Source of the DNA: Sphingomonadales bacterium 28-55-16
GTDB taxonomy: Bacteria > Pseudomonadota > Alphaproteobacteria > Sphingomonadales > Sphingomonadaceae
NCBI GenBank assembly: GCA_002278855.1
Contig: NCGG01000012.1
Span: 1-64,000 of the forward strand
Direction of reading: 5' to 3'
Length of the DNA: 64,000 bases
Shown here one piece after another: positions 1-8,720 of the stretch (its first letter is position 1; each line of letters begins with the position of its first letter). A model generated the notes under the pieces. It was not told where the DNA came from. It made no database searches and was given only the letters and a program-made list of their open reading frames with translations. The position numbers and the translations under genes were made by a program.

Positions 1-483
1 GCGCACCACAACGCCCGCTATATGAGCATCCGGTTGGTCTACCGGAACAACATTTTTTATTACGCGCTGATGCCAAGCATCTGGTTCTCGGCCGTGTTGA
101 TCTACATGGGCTTGGGTTGGGTGTATGCTGGCTATGTTGTGGTCAAACAACTTGTGATCATCGGGGCGCATAGCGATGTGGCATGGGATGCGAAGCTGCT
201 CAAAATCAAATGGCTTTCGCCCGTCATGTGGGTGGTTGAACGCACGATATCGACGCCCGCTACCCACCATGCCCATCATGGGCGTCATTACAGCGACCCT
301 GCCGTGAACTATAAAGGCAATTTCGGAAATCTTTTGTTCTTCTGGGACGTTCTGTTCGGCACCGCGAAAATCACCCGCACCTATCCGCAAAGCTATGGGG
401 TCGAGAATCTGCCAGAGGCGACTTTAGGCCAACAATTGGCATGGCCATTGTTTCCTGAGGCGAAAGCCCCACAGAAAAACTAA
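1..483 (+). CDS. Sterol desaturase / fatty acid hydroxylase family protein (5'-truncated)
   Basis: The reading frame is open from base 1, so the N-terminus lies outside the window. The visible part starts with the His motif HHNAR, continues with two hydrophobic stretches (from about FYYALMP to YAGYVVV) and then the cluster THHAHHGRHY. These are the di-iron His ligands of the integral-membrane fatty acid hydroxylase / sterol desaturase superfamily, which oxygenates lipid substrates at the membrane. The C-terminus after the last His box (about 60 residues) is of ordinary length. The substrate cannot be told from this fragment; carotenoid, fatty acid or sterol-like lipids are all possible. Confidence 0.85.
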   Translation, partial: AHHNARYMSIRLVYRNNIFYYALMPSIWFSAVLIYMGLGWVYAGYVVVKQLVIIGAHSDVAWDAKLLKIKWLSPVMWVVERTISTPATHHAHHGRHYSDPAVNYKGNFGNLLFFWDVLFGTAKITRTYPQSYGVENLPEATLGQQLAWPLFPEAKAPQKN

Positions 484-526
484 AGGACGCGTCACGGCCC
501 CAACACAGCACGCCAGAAAGAAATCA

Positions 527-883
527 ATGCCAAACCTCACCCTATACGGCATCCCCAATTGCGACACCGTCAAGAAAGCGCGCAATTATCTTGATGGCCG
601 CGGGCTTGGCTATCAGTTCCACGACTATAAAAAAGCCGGCGTGACGGCAGCAGATTTGGAACGCTGGAGCGCCGTTGTTGGTTGGGAAAAGCTGCTCAAC
701 AAGGCCGGTACCACATTCAAGAAATTGCCCGATGCCGACAAGGCCGACATTGACGAAGCCAAGGCGATTGCGTTGATGGTCGCCAACCCGTCGATGATCA
801 AACGGCCCGTGGTTGAAGGCGGCGGGGCTTTGCTCGTCGGGTTTAAGGAAGCAGAATGGGACGCGCTTTTGTCGCAGAAGTGA
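527..883 (+). CDS. ArsC/Spx-like (YffB-type) reductase family protein
   Basis: A 118-residue protein with the YffB-type N-terminus GIPNCDTVKKARNYL. The single active-site Cys is near residue 12 and is followed by the DYKKAGV segment. The C-terminal KRPVVEGGGALLVGF stretch is typical of the ArsC/Spx thioredoxin-fold family. True arsenate reductases share the fold, but this short form resembles E. coli YffB, whose role is unclear and may be glutathione-linked. There is no ars operon nearby, so an arsenic role is not supported. A weak AG-rich ribosome site precedes the ATG. The stop is 25 bases before the next gene's start. Confidence 0.85.
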   Translation: MPNLTLYGIPNCDTVKKARNYLDGRGLGYQFHDYKKAGVTAADLERWSAVVGWEKLLNKAGTTFKKLPDADKADIDEAKAIALMVANPSMIKRPVVEGGGALLVGFKEAEWDALLSQK

Positions 884-908
884 AATGTCGCGCGGGCATG
901 GAGCCATT

Positions 909-1976
909 ATGACTCACGTGCACCTGCTTCTGATCGCTACGATCCTCCTGTCGCCTTTCTCCATTTCGGAAAGCCAAGCCATGGAAAAACCGCTTGAAGG
1001 CCAAGTCATTGTCATCGCGCACCGCGGGGCATCGGGTGAACGGCCCGAACATACGCTGGGCAGCTACAGCCGCGCGATTGAACAGGGCGCCGATTATATT
1101 GAACCTGATCTTGTGCTGACCAAAGACGGCGTCCTCGTCGCGCGGCACGAGAATGAAATTTCCGAAACCACGAACATTGTGGACAAGGCGGAATTTGCCG
1201 ATCGCAAAACCACCAAGACCATTGATGGCCAGAAAATGACGGGCTGGTTTACCGAGGATTTCACCCTCGCCGAACTGAAGACACTGCGCGCCAAGGAACG
1301 CCTGCCGCAATTGCGTAGCGCCAATATGGCCTATGACGGCCAATTTGAAATCCCGACCTTTGACGAGGTCCTCGCGCTGGCCAAAGCGCAAAGCGCCGCG
1401 ACCGGACGGACGATTGGCGTCTATCCCGAAACCAAGCACCCAAGCTATTTTACCAGCATTGGCTTACCGCATGAGGGACCGTTATTGGCGGCGCTGACTC
1501 AATATGGCCATGTCGCAAAAAGCGCGCCTGTGTTCATTCAATCGTTCGAGGTCGAAAATCTCAAGGCGTTGCGGCCCAAAACCAAATTGCGGCTGATCCA
1601 GTTGATGGATGAAAAGGGCAGTCCGGCGGACCGGAGCGACCTAACCTATCCCCAAATGGCGACCGCAGAGGGCCTGAAAACCGTGGCTACTTATGCCGAT
1701 GGTATTGGCCCCAATAAGGGGCTGGTCATTCCGCGCACGCTCTTGGGCAATCTGGGCGCACCAACCACGCTGGTTTCCGACGCGCACAAGCTTGGCCTTG
1801 CGGTCCATCCATGGACCTTCCGCCGCGAAAATTACTTTCTGCCTTTGGCGCAAAAGTCGGGGATTGACCCGCGCGGCATCGGTGACGTTCAGGCAGAGAT
1901 GAAAGCCTTCTTAGCGACCGGCATCGACGGTATTTTCAGCGACAATGTGGCAGAGGCGGTCGCAGCGCGGCAATAA
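909..1976 (+). CDS. glpQ: Glycerophosphodiester phosphodiesterase, periplasmic GlpQ type
   Basis: A 355-residue secreted enzyme that hydrolyses glycerophosphodiesters to glycerol 3-phosphate and an alcohol. After a signal peptide (about residues 1-22, ending SESQA) come the GDPD hallmarks: AHRGASGERPEHT with the catalytic His, IEPDLVLTKDGVLVARHE with the metal-binding Glu/Asp and second catalytic His, then YPETKHP and a C-terminal GIFSDN. The length fits the periplasmic class rather than the short cytosolic UgpQ. I chose ATG 909 because GGAG at 900-903 sits 5 bases upstream and the signal peptide starts there. ATG 885 and a frame-open ATG at 813 inside the previous gene are alternatives. Confidence 0.9.
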   Translation: MTHVHLLLIATILLSPFSISESQAMEKPLEGQVIVIAHRGASGERPEHTLGSYSRAIEQGADYIEPDLVLTKDGVLVARHENEISETTNIVDKAEFADRKTTKTIDGQKMTGWFTEDFTLAELKTLRAKERLPQLRSANMAYDGQFEIPTFDEVLALAKAQSAATGRTIGVYPETKHPSYFTSIGLPHEGPLLAALTQYGHVAKSAPVFIQSFEVENLKALRPKTKLRLIQLMDEKGSPADRSDLTYPQMATAEGLKTVATYADGIGPNKGLVIPRTLLGNLGAPTTLVSDAHKLGLAVHPWTFRRENYFLPLAQKSGIDPRGIGDVQAEMKAFLATGIDGIFSDNVAEAVAARQ

Positions 1977-2031
1977 GGGGCCGACGCAATTTGCTTTTGC
2001 CGGCGGCGTTTAGCGGCTAAGCCCTTGCCCT

Positions 2032-2898
2032 ATGTCCACACATCCTAAAACGCTCACGTTCGACACATCCACCAGCCGCGCGAACCCGACGCCTTCGCCG
2101 ATGAAGCGCCTCACCGTGCCGCGCATCCGGCAGCGCAAGGGCGGCGAGCCGTTGGTGATGCTCACGGCATATACTGTGCGCATGGCGCAATTGATGGATC
2201 CACATTGCGATATGTTGCTCGTCGGCGACTCGCTGGGACAAGTGATCTATGGCCTTCCCCACACGGTTGCCGTCACGATGGAAATGATGGCCGCGCATGG
2301 CGCAGCGGTTGTGCGCGGCAGCTATCACGCGGCGGTGATCGTCGACATGCCCTTTGGTTCCTACGAAGCCTCGCCCGAGCAAGCCTTTATCAACGCATCG
2401 CGCCTTTTGAAGGAAACGGGCGCGGCAGCGGTCAAGCTGGAAGGCGGAAAAGTGCTGGCTCCGACGGTAGAATTCCTAACCTCACGCGGCATTCCGGTGA
2501 TGGCGCATGTTGGCCTTACCCCGCAAGCGGTGAACATTCTTGGCGGCTATGGCGTGCGCGGCAAAAGCCCCGAAGAAGCCAAATCGATTGTTGAGGACGC
2601 GGTTGCGATGTCCGACGCGGGGGCATTTGCCATGGTAATCGAAGGTGTGCTTGAACCTATCGCCATTGAAATAACGCAAAAAATTGCCTGCCCAACCATC
2701 GGCATTGGGGCATCGGCGCAATGCGACGGGCAAGTGCTTGTCGCCGAAGATATGCTGGGATTGTTCGACCGGGTGCCAAAATTTGTGAAGAAATTTGGCA
2801 ATATGGGCGTCAGCGTGGAAGAAGCGGTGCGTGAATATGCTGCTGGCGTGCGCGACCGTAGCTTCCCTGGACCCGACCAGCTGTACCAGCCTGTATAA
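2032..2898 (+). CDS. panB: 3-methyl-2-oxobutanoate hydroxymethyltransferase
   Basis: PanB transfers a hydroxymethyl group from methylenetetrahydrofolate to 2-oxoisovalerate to make ketopantoate, the first step of pantothenate and CoA synthesis. The 288 residues contain LVGDSLG and VDMPFGSY (the two Mg-binding Asp), KLEGG, MAHVGLTPQ and VIEGV (catalytic Glu region), followed by IGIGAS. The N-terminal ~22 residues are a loose extension before the conserved TVPRIRQRKGGEP. panC is not adjacent, so the gene stands alone upstream of the yfgM-bamB-der set. Confidence 0.95.
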   Translation: MSTHPKTLTFDTSTSRANPTPSPMKRLTVPRIRQRKGGEPLVMLTAYTVRMAQLMDPHCDMLLVGDSLGQVIYGLPHTVAVTMEMMAAHGAAVVRGSYHAAVIVDMPFGSYEASPEQAFINASRLLKETGAAAVKLEGGKVLAPTVEFLTSRGIPVMAHVGLTPQAVNILGGYGVRGKSPEEAKSIVEDAVAMSDAGAFAMVIEGVLEPIAIEITQKIACPTIGIGASAQCDGQVLVAEDMLGLFDRVPKFVKKFGNMGVSVEEAVREYAAGVRDRSFPGPDQLYQPV

Positions 2899-2976
2899 AG
2901 CAGGCTGGCCTATCGGGCCGACTCGGGCTAAGGACGGCTCCAACCTTTTTTTGACCAACCGTATCCGGAGGCCCTT

Positions 2977-3741
2977 TTGGCTTTGACACCGACAGAAAAA
3001 CGCCCTGACAAAGACAGGAGCGGCAGCGACGAGGCATTTTTGCGCGAAGTAGACGATGCCGTCCGCGCAAGCGATTTGACGACATTTTGGACGCTTTATG
3101 GCCGCTGGCTTTTGGCCGCAGTGGCTGCGGGTCTGATCGCCTTTGGCGGTTGGATCTTGTATCAACAACAACAACAGGCCGCCGCCGACGTGCAAAGCGA
3201 GGCCTTTGTCGACGCGATGGATAAATTGCGCGCTGGCCAAGCCATAGAGGCGCGCGCACAGCTTGCTGCCCTCGCAAAGGCCGACCAACCCGGATACCGC
3301 GCGATGGCGCAATTGGTGGAAGCCAATTTGCTGGGTGAAGAAGGTAAGACGAAGCAAGCGATTGCGCTATATGCCAAGATTTCAGGCGACGAAGCCCTGC
3401 CGCAGACCTTCCGCGACTTGGCGCTTATCCGCCAAGTGAGCGCCGAATTTGACACCATCCCGCCACAGCAGGTTGTTGATCGGCTTAAGCCGCTTTCGAC
3501 GCCCGGCCATCCATGGTTCGGCAGCGCGGGCGAATTGACGGCCTTGGCCTATGTCAAAATGGGCAAAGACAATCTTGCAGGCCCGATATTTGCGCAAATT
3601 GCGAAGCAAGAAGACTTGCCGCAGACATTGCGCAGCCGTGCACAACAAATGGCGGGTGCACTTGGCATTGATACCGTTCAGGTTGACGCAAAGGGTGCTG
3701 CCGCATCGAAGGTTGATGAAACGGCCTCCAAGGGAGAGTGA
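2977..3741 (+). CDS. yfgM: YfgM-like tetratricopeptide membrane protein
   Basis: A 254-residue protein with a charged cytoplasmic N-terminus, one membrane segment at about residues 45-63 (LLAAVAAGLIAFGGWILY) and a periplasmic TPR-like tail (TPR_21 type) rich in Ala/Gln helices. YfgM of E. coli is an ancillary SecYEG-associated factor that passes exported proteins to periplasmic chaperones. The order here, yfgM-bamB-der, is the same as in E. coli, which supports the call. The start is TTG 2977 with GGAGG about 8 bases upstream. It overlaps bamB by 4 bases, implying translational coupling. Confidence 0.8.
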   Translation: MALTPTEKRPDKDRSGSDEAFLREVDDAVRASDLTTFWTLYGRWLLAAVAAGLIAFGGWILYQQQQQAAADVQSEAFVDAMDKLRAGQAIEARAQLAALAKADQPGYRAMAQLVEANLLGEEGKTKQAIALYAKISGDEALPQTFRDLALIRQVSAEFDTIPPQQVVDRLKPLSTPGHPWFGSAGELTALAYVKMGKDNLAGPIFAQIAKQEDLPQTLRSRAQQMAGALGIDTVQVDAKGAAASKVDETASKGE

Positions 3742-5087
3742 TGATGAAGACTATGTCAAAATTGCTCTTAGCTTTCGTCGCAACGACAACGCTGGGTGGC
3801 TGCGCCGTCCTTGACGGTGTGCGCGGCGATTCCGGCAAAAAGAACAACACACCGACGGTCGGCAACCGTGTCGCCATTTTGGGGACAGAGCGCGACACCG
3901 AGGTCGATCCTGCCTTGGCAGGCGTCGCGGTGACTTTGCCACCTGCCTTTCCGAACGACGCTTGGGCGCAGCCCGGCGGCAATGCCGCAAAGGCGCCCGG
4001 CCATGTCGAGCTTGGCCAAGGCCTATCGCGCGTCTGGACCGCAAAAGTAACGGGTGCCAATCCGCGTGCACGCCTCGCCGCGAGCCCCGTGATGAGCGAC
4101 GGACGCATCTATGTCGTCGACACGACTGCGCGCGTGACGGCATTTGATGCGAACAGCGGCGTGCAAATCTGGTCCAACGCACTTGAAGTCGAAAGCGACG
4201 GCAAATCGTCGCGCTTTGGCGGCGGCGTCAGCGCCACCAGCACCAACGTCTTTGCCACCAATGGCGTTGGCGATGTTGTATCGCTTGCTGCGGACACGGG
4301 CGCGCTTGTGTGGAAAAAGCGCCCAGCGGGTCCCTTGCGCGGCGCACCGACTTTGTCCAACGGCAATGTCTATGTGATGACGCAAGACAATCAGATTTAC
4401 GCGTTGCGCCAAAGCGATGGTGAAGCACAATGGAACGAAGCGGGCCCTGTTGCCGCATCGGGCATCTTTGGTGTTGGCGCGCCTGCAGCGGCGCAAGGCA
4501 CGATCATCGCTGGCTATTCGAGCGGTGAGCTTGCGGCGTATCGGTATGAAAATGGTCGCAGCCTGTGGAGCGATACCTTGTCGCGTACCGCCATGTCGAC
4601 ATCGGTGTCGACGCTGACGGATATTGATGCCGACCCGGTCATCGACCGCGGCCGCGTCTTCGCGCTCGGCAAGGGTGGCCGTATGGCCTCTTACGAACTG
4701 GTCAGCGGCCAGCGCATTTGGGAAATCAACATTGCGGGCATTTCCACGCCCGTCACATCTGGCGACTGGGTGTTCGTGATGACCGACGAGGCACGTTTGC
4801 TGTGCGTCGCGCGCTCCAGCGGCAAGATCCGCTGGATTTCCAAACTGCAGCGGTACAATAATGCGAAGAAGAAAAAGGGCCCGATCAGTTGGTATGGCCC
4901 TGTTCTGGCCGGTGGCCGCTTGGTCGTGGCCAATTCGCGTGGTGCGGTGTGGTCCATATCACCCGATGAAGGCTCTGCGACTCAAGTTCTCGACGTAAAA
5001 GCCGATGTGTCGCTGGCGCCAATCGTGGCCAACAATATATTATATATTCTTGATGATTCCGGCCGCATTTCCGCGTTTCGCGGATAG
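3738..5087 (+). CDS. bamB: Outer membrane protein assembly factor BamB (PQQ-like beta-propeller lipoprotein)
   Basis: A 449-residue lipoprotein of the BAM complex, which inserts beta-barrel proteins into the outer membrane. The signal peptide ends in the lipobox LGGC, so Cys22 would be acylated. The rest is a WD/PQQ-like eight-bladed propeller. Repeats of the type ...VYVVDTTARVTAFDANSG... and ...ALVWKKRPAGPLRGAP... recur through the sequence. It sits between yfgM and der as in E. coli. Three ATG codons stand in a row at the start; the first overlaps the yfgM stop. Der follows 21 bases later with an AAAGGAG site. Confidence 0.92.
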   Translation: MMMKTMSKLLLAFVATTTLGGCAVLDGVRGDSGKKNNTPTVGNRVAILGTERDTEVDPALAGVAVTLPPAFPNDAWAQPGGNAAKAPGHVELGQGLSRVWTAKVTGANPRARLAASPVMSDGRIYVVDTTARVTAFDANSGVQIWSNALEVESDGKSSRFGGGVSATSTNVFATNGVGDVVSLAADTGALVWKKRPAGPLRGAPTLSNGNVYVMTQDNQIYALRQSDGEAQWNEAGPVAASGIFGVGAPAAAQGTIIAGYSSGELAAYRYENGRSLWSDTLSRTAMSTSVSTLTDIDADPVIDRGRVFALGKGGRMASYELVSGQRIWEINIAGISTPVTSGDWVFVMTDEARLLCVARSSGKIRWISKLQRYNNAKKKKGPISWYGPVLAGGRLVVANSRGAVWSISPDEGSATQVLDVKADVSLAPIVANNILYILDDSGRISAFRG

Positions 5088-5108
5088 GTCCTAAAGGAGA
5101 AGTCCGGC

Positions 5109-6512
5109 ATGTTGCCGACGGTAGCCATTATCGGTCGGCCCAATGTCGGCAAGTCCACTTTGTTCAACCGATTGGTTGGCAAGAAACTCGCGCTTGTCGA
5201 TGACACGCCGGGTGTCACCCGGGATCGCCGTGAAGGCGAAGGGCGTTTGTTCGACCTTGAATTCACCATCGTCGATACTGCAGGTTATGAGGATGAAGAT
5301 CCCGACACCCTGCCCGGCAGAATGCGGATGCAAACAGAGGCGGCGATTTCAGGCGCGCAAGTTGCGTTGTTCCTGATCGATGGCCGCGCCGGCGTCACCC
5401 CGCTTGATGAAGAAATTGCCCGTTGGCTGCGCAGCAGTGCGACGCCCGTGGTGCTTGCGGTCAACAAGGCCGAGGGCAAGCAAGGCGATAATGGCATTCT
5501 TGAAAGCTATGCGCTTGGCTTTGGCGACCCCATCGCCATCAGCGGTGAACATGGCGAAGGCATGGCCGATCTCTTCCAGTCATTGTTGCCGCATATTGAC
5601 GGCGGCGCGTTTGAGGTACCCGACCCCGAAGCGCCCGACGCGATATTGAAGCTGGCGATTGTTGGCCGCCCGAATGCGGGTAAATCGACTCTGATTAACA
5701 AAATCCTCGGTGAAAACCGCCTGATCACGGGCCCCGAGGCTGGGATTACCCGCGACAGTATTTCGGTCGACTGGATCTGGACAGACCCCAGCCCCAAGGA
5801 ACGGGAGCCCGACGAAGAAGGCAACATCCCGCCGATGCTGATTGATCGCCGCGTGCGCTTGATCGATACCGCTGGGATGCGCAAGCGTGCCAAGGTGCAG
5901 GACAAGCTCGAAAAGCTGTCGGTTGCCGATGCACGCCATGCCATCGACTTTGCCGAGGTCGTGGTGCTTCTGCTCGATGCAACAAAAGGTCTTGAAGTAC
6001 AGGATCTGAAAATTGCCGACCATGTCATTCAAGAGGGCCGCGCGCTGATCATCGGGATCAACAAATGGGATGTGGCGGTTGACGGCGCTGGCCTGTTCAG
6101 AGGCATTCGTGCCGCATTGGAAGAGGGCCTGTCGCAGTTAAAGGGCGTGCCGATGATCGCGGTGTCCGGGCTTACCGGAAAAGGCATCGACCAGATGATT
6201 TCTGCCGCTTTCGATGCACGTGAAGCTTGGAACAAGCGTGTCCCAACGGGCATCCTCAACCGTTGGTTTGAGGCTGCGATTTCGGCGAACCCGCCCCCTG
6301 CCCCTGGCGGCAAGCGGATCAAGCTGCGCTATATGACGCAAGCCCGTAACCGGCCACCGACCTTTGTCATTTTCGGCAATCGCACCGACGAGCTGCCCGC
6401 CAGCTATGCGCGCTATTTGCTCAACGGCATAAGACGCGATCTGGATTTTGGCGCGGTGCCTGTGCGCATCAATTTCCGCTCGTCGAAAAATCCGTTTGCA
6501 GACAATGGCTAA
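5109..6512 (+). CDS. der: Ribosome biogenesis GTPase Der (EngA)
   Basis: A 467-residue protein with tandem GTPase domains that assists assembly of the 50S subunit. Domain 1 has the P-loop GRPNVGKST at residues 8-16, DTPGVTRD, DTAGYED and VNKAEG. Domain 2 has GRPNAGKST near residue 187, ITRDS, DTAGMRKRAK and INKWD. A C-terminal KH-like domain follows (about residues 355-445) with GKRIKLRYMTQ and PPTFVIFGN. The length is normal. AAGGAGAAG precedes the ATG. It converges with the DUF418 gene. Confidence 0.97.
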   Translation: MLPTVAIIGRPNVGKSTLFNRLVGKKLALVDDTPGVTRDRREGEGRLFDLEFTIVDTAGYEDEDPDTLPGRMRMQTEAAISGAQVALFLIDGRAGVTPLDEEIARWLRSSATPVVLAVNKAEGKQGDNGILESYALGFGDPIAISGEHGEGMADLFQSLLPHIDGGAFEVPDPEAPDAILKLAIVGRPNAGKSTLINKILGENRLITGPEAGITRDSISVDWIWTDPSPKEREPDEEGNIPPMLIDRRVRLIDTAGMRKRAKVQDKLEKLSVADARHAIDFAEVVVLLLDATKGLEVQDLKIADHVIQEGRALIIGINKWDVAVDGAGLFRGIRAALEEGLSQLKGVPMIAVSGLTGKGIDQMISAAFDAREAWNKRVPTGILNRWFEAAISANPPPAPGGKRIKLRYMTQARNRPPTFVIFGNRTDELPASYARYLLNGIRRDLDFGAVPVRINFRSSKNPFADNG

Positions 6513-6542
6513 GCAATGGCGGCTGTAACGGCGCTCGTGTCG

Positions 6543-7772
6543 TCAACGCCGCATTGTTTGCAGTTGCCCACGCGCCAAGCTCCGCCACAGCCACTCCAGC
6601 GGGCCATAGTGAAAGGTCATGAGCCACGGCTTTGACCAACCCAGCATGACGAGCCATGCCGCAAGCACGAACACCCATAATTCGGCCCGGCTGACGGCAC
6701 CGAATAGGCCCAAGCCATAGCCATAGAAAATGGTGGTCATGACAATGCTCGTGCCCAGATAGTTGCTGAAGGCTGCGCGCCCTGCGGCGGCAACATGGGT
6801 AAGCATCGGGTGATCATGATGCAGCTGAATGATGCGGATGAGCAAAGCCGCATAGCCAATGGTCAGCATCATACGGGGAATCGCGCCCCAGAAGAAAAAG
6901 ATCGCGAGCGCCGTAACGGGGTCATAGCGCGTCATAATCATCCAAACGGCAAGCGCGCCGGTCAGCAGCAACCCCAATGGCACGAGCCGCATGGCCCAGC
7001 GCCGATAATGCGCCGCGGGCCATCCGCCCGTGATGAAGCCATTTTTGTTCATGGCCATGCCAAGCATCATCAGCGGCAGCGTCTCGCATATCGACTGCAG
7101 CAAGGTCATGATCGGCGCGTGCCAGTCGCTGAGTTTGTCCGCGACGATTTGGTCATAAGACCCGCGGTGCAGGGCAATTTCGGGCGCGACGTTCATGTCA
7201 AAGCCGCCGCTGGCCATCATCGCCTGATATTGCCGCGCCAGTTCGGCGTTGGCACTGGGCTGGGTTGCGACATATTGCAGATATTGGAGCCCCACAAATT
7301 GCAGACCCCACAACAACATCCCAACCGCAAAGATGATAGATGCGGTCTTGATGAGCCGCGCAGGCGGCCAGTCGCGAAAGCGAAAGGCCATCATGCCGAC
7401 AATCGCATAGAGAAAAAGAATATCGCCAAACCAGATGAAGAAATAATGTACGAGGCCAAACAGCGCGAGCCAGATCATGCGGCGATAATGGACCATCGCG
7501 GCGTTTTCACCCTTTTCTGTGGCGCGGTCGATCACCAGCATCATGCTCGCGCCAAACAGCAAGGAGAACAGCCCGCGCATTTTGCCATCGACGAAAAGGA
7601 AAGAAAAAAGCCATGCCATTTGGTCGGCAAGGCTATCCCCGCCATAAGCTGCGGGCGTGATATAGGCCCATTCGGGCATCGCGAAGCCCAGGATGTTCAT
7701 CGCCAATATGCCCATCACGGCAAAGCCGCGGATCGCATCCAAACTGATAAACCGTTGCGCGGATGCCTGCAT
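6543..7772 (-). CDS. DUF418 domain-containing multi-pass membrane protein
   Basis: A 409-residue integral membrane protein with about ten hydrophobic segments. The N-terminus RFISLDAIRGFAVMGILAMNI is the signature of the DUF418/YeiB family, and the C-terminal half holds the DUF418 domain with FSNYLGTSIVMTTIFYGYGLGL and GPLEWLWRSLA. Members have no firmly established function; transport or acyl transfer has been proposed because of a distant likeness to acyltransferase-3 proteins. It is convergent with der and divergent from coq4. Confidence 0.85.
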   Translation of the reverse strand: MQASAQRFISLDAIRGFAVMGILAMNILGFAMPEWAYITPAAYGGDSLADQMAWLFSFLFVDGKMRGLFSLLFGASMMLVIDRATEKGENAAMVHYRRMIWLALFGLVHYFFIWFGDILFLYAIVGMMAFRFRDWPPARLIKTASIIFAVGMLLWGLQFVGLQYLQYVATQPSANAELARQYQAMMASGGFDMNVAPEIALHRGSYDQIVADKLSDWHAPIMTLLQSICETLPLMMLGMAMNKNGFITGGWPAAHYRRWAMRLVPLGLLLTGALAVWMIMTRYDPVTALAIFFFWGAIPRMMLTIGYAALLIRIIQLHHDHPMLTHVAAAGRAAFSNYLGTSIVMTTIFYGYGLGLFGAVSRAELWVFVLAAWLVMLGWSKPWLMTFHYGPLEWLWRSLARGQLQTMRR

Positions 7773-7841
7773 ATAACCCCCTATATTATGTCATTCATGC
7801 CGCAGCACATATCTGCCGTCCAGAACGTTAATCTTTTCTTA

Positions 7842-7870
7842 TTGACACTCATGTAGGTAGTTCATATCGA
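7842..7870 (+). promoter_or_regulatory. Candidate sigma-70-type promoter for coq4
   Basis: TTGACA at 7842-7847 is a perfect -35 hexamer, 17 bases from TATCGA at 7865-7870 (4 of 6 to TATAAT). It predicts a start near 7877, about 20 bases before the coq4 ATG. This is seen by eye only. Confidence 0.55.
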
Positions 7871-7897
7871 TATCTTTCACATAGCTTTGGATTCGCC

Positions 7898-8674
7898 ATG
7901 ACCGAACTTTATTTTTCGCATCCTGATCGCCCGACCGCTAAAATGCAGCCGCTGAAAGCGTGGCATCATTTTCGTAAGCTGATTGCGAACAAAGAGGACA
8001 CAGAGCAGGTCTTTCACATCATTGCGGCCTTAAGCGGCAGCAAGTTCGGTAAGATGGCGCGTAAATTTTGGGAAACACCCAAGGGCAGGACATTGCTGGA
8101 AAGCAATGATCGCCTGATTGACATGCTCGATGACCATGACAGCATCAAGAAGCTTCCAGCGGGAACCGTTGGCCGCGCTTATGTCGAGTTCATGGAACGC
8201 GAAGGTCTAAGCGCTGCAGGTCTGGAAGCGGAATATGCGCAGTTCCGGACAAGCTATCCCGTTTATGCCGATGTCGTTGAGCGTTATGGTGACCGCTTGC
8301 GCGATACCCATGACATGCTGCACATCCTCACCGGCTATGGCCGCGACGCGTTGGGTGAGCAATGCGTGCTGGGTTTCACTTATGCGCAAAACCACAATCT
8401 CGGCGTTGGCTTTATTGCATATGCGGGCGGCTTAGAGCTGAAACGGACCGTCGCAAAATCGGCGCCGATTATGAAAGCGGTGCATGAAGGCTATCGCATC
8501 GGTAAAGCGGCGAAGAACATCGTTCAGGAAGATATCGCCGCCCTGTTACGCGAGCCTCTGGTGGATGCCCGCAAGCGCTTGGGCATTGCCGAACCCGTGA
8601 CCTATAAAGCGGCCCATGCAGCCATGCGCGCACGCGGGATTGATCCGTATAATTTGCTGGCTGCTGCCGCGTAA
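7898..8674 (+). CDS. coq4: Coq4-family ubiquinone biosynthesis protein
   Basis: A 258-residue Coq4 homologue. The family is needed for ubiquinone synthesis; recent work on the eukaryotic protein assigns it oxidative decarboxylation of the C1 carboxylate. The metal site HDxxH-x11-E is present intact around residue 137 as HDMLH, eleven residues, then E (in RDTHDMLHILTGYGRDALGE). Other conserved parts are LPAGTVGRAYVEFM and FTYAQNHNLGVGFIAYAGG. The C-terminus PVTYKAAHAAMRARGIDPYNLL is also typical. It stands alone between the DUF418 gene and purL, so its regulation probably depends on its own promoter. Confidence 0.88.
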   Translation: MTELYFSHPDRPTAKMQPLKAWHHFRKLIANKEDTEQVFHIIAALSGSKFGKMARKFWETPKGRTLLESNDRLIDMLDDHDSIKKLPAGTVGRAYVEFMEREGLSAAGLEAEYAQFRTSYPVYADVVERYGDRLRDTHDMLHILTGYGRDALGEQCVLGFTYAQNHNLGVGFIAYAGGLELKRTVAKSAPIMKAVHEGYRIGKAAKNIVQEDIAALLREPLVDARKRLGIAEPVTYKAAHAAMRARGIDPYNLLAAAA

Positions 8675-8720
8675 GGCTAGGCTATGAAAACCGATCGTCG
8701 CGCGCGACGTCGGTATAGGC

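Noticed and set aside
527-883. Arsenate reductase
   Set aside because: It is the short YffB-like form and there are no ars genes nearby.
6795-7856. Long plus-strand open frame of 353 codons
   Set aside because: It is the antisense shadow of the DUF418 membrane protein gene, with His/Gln/Arg-rich low-complexity translation and no ribosome site.
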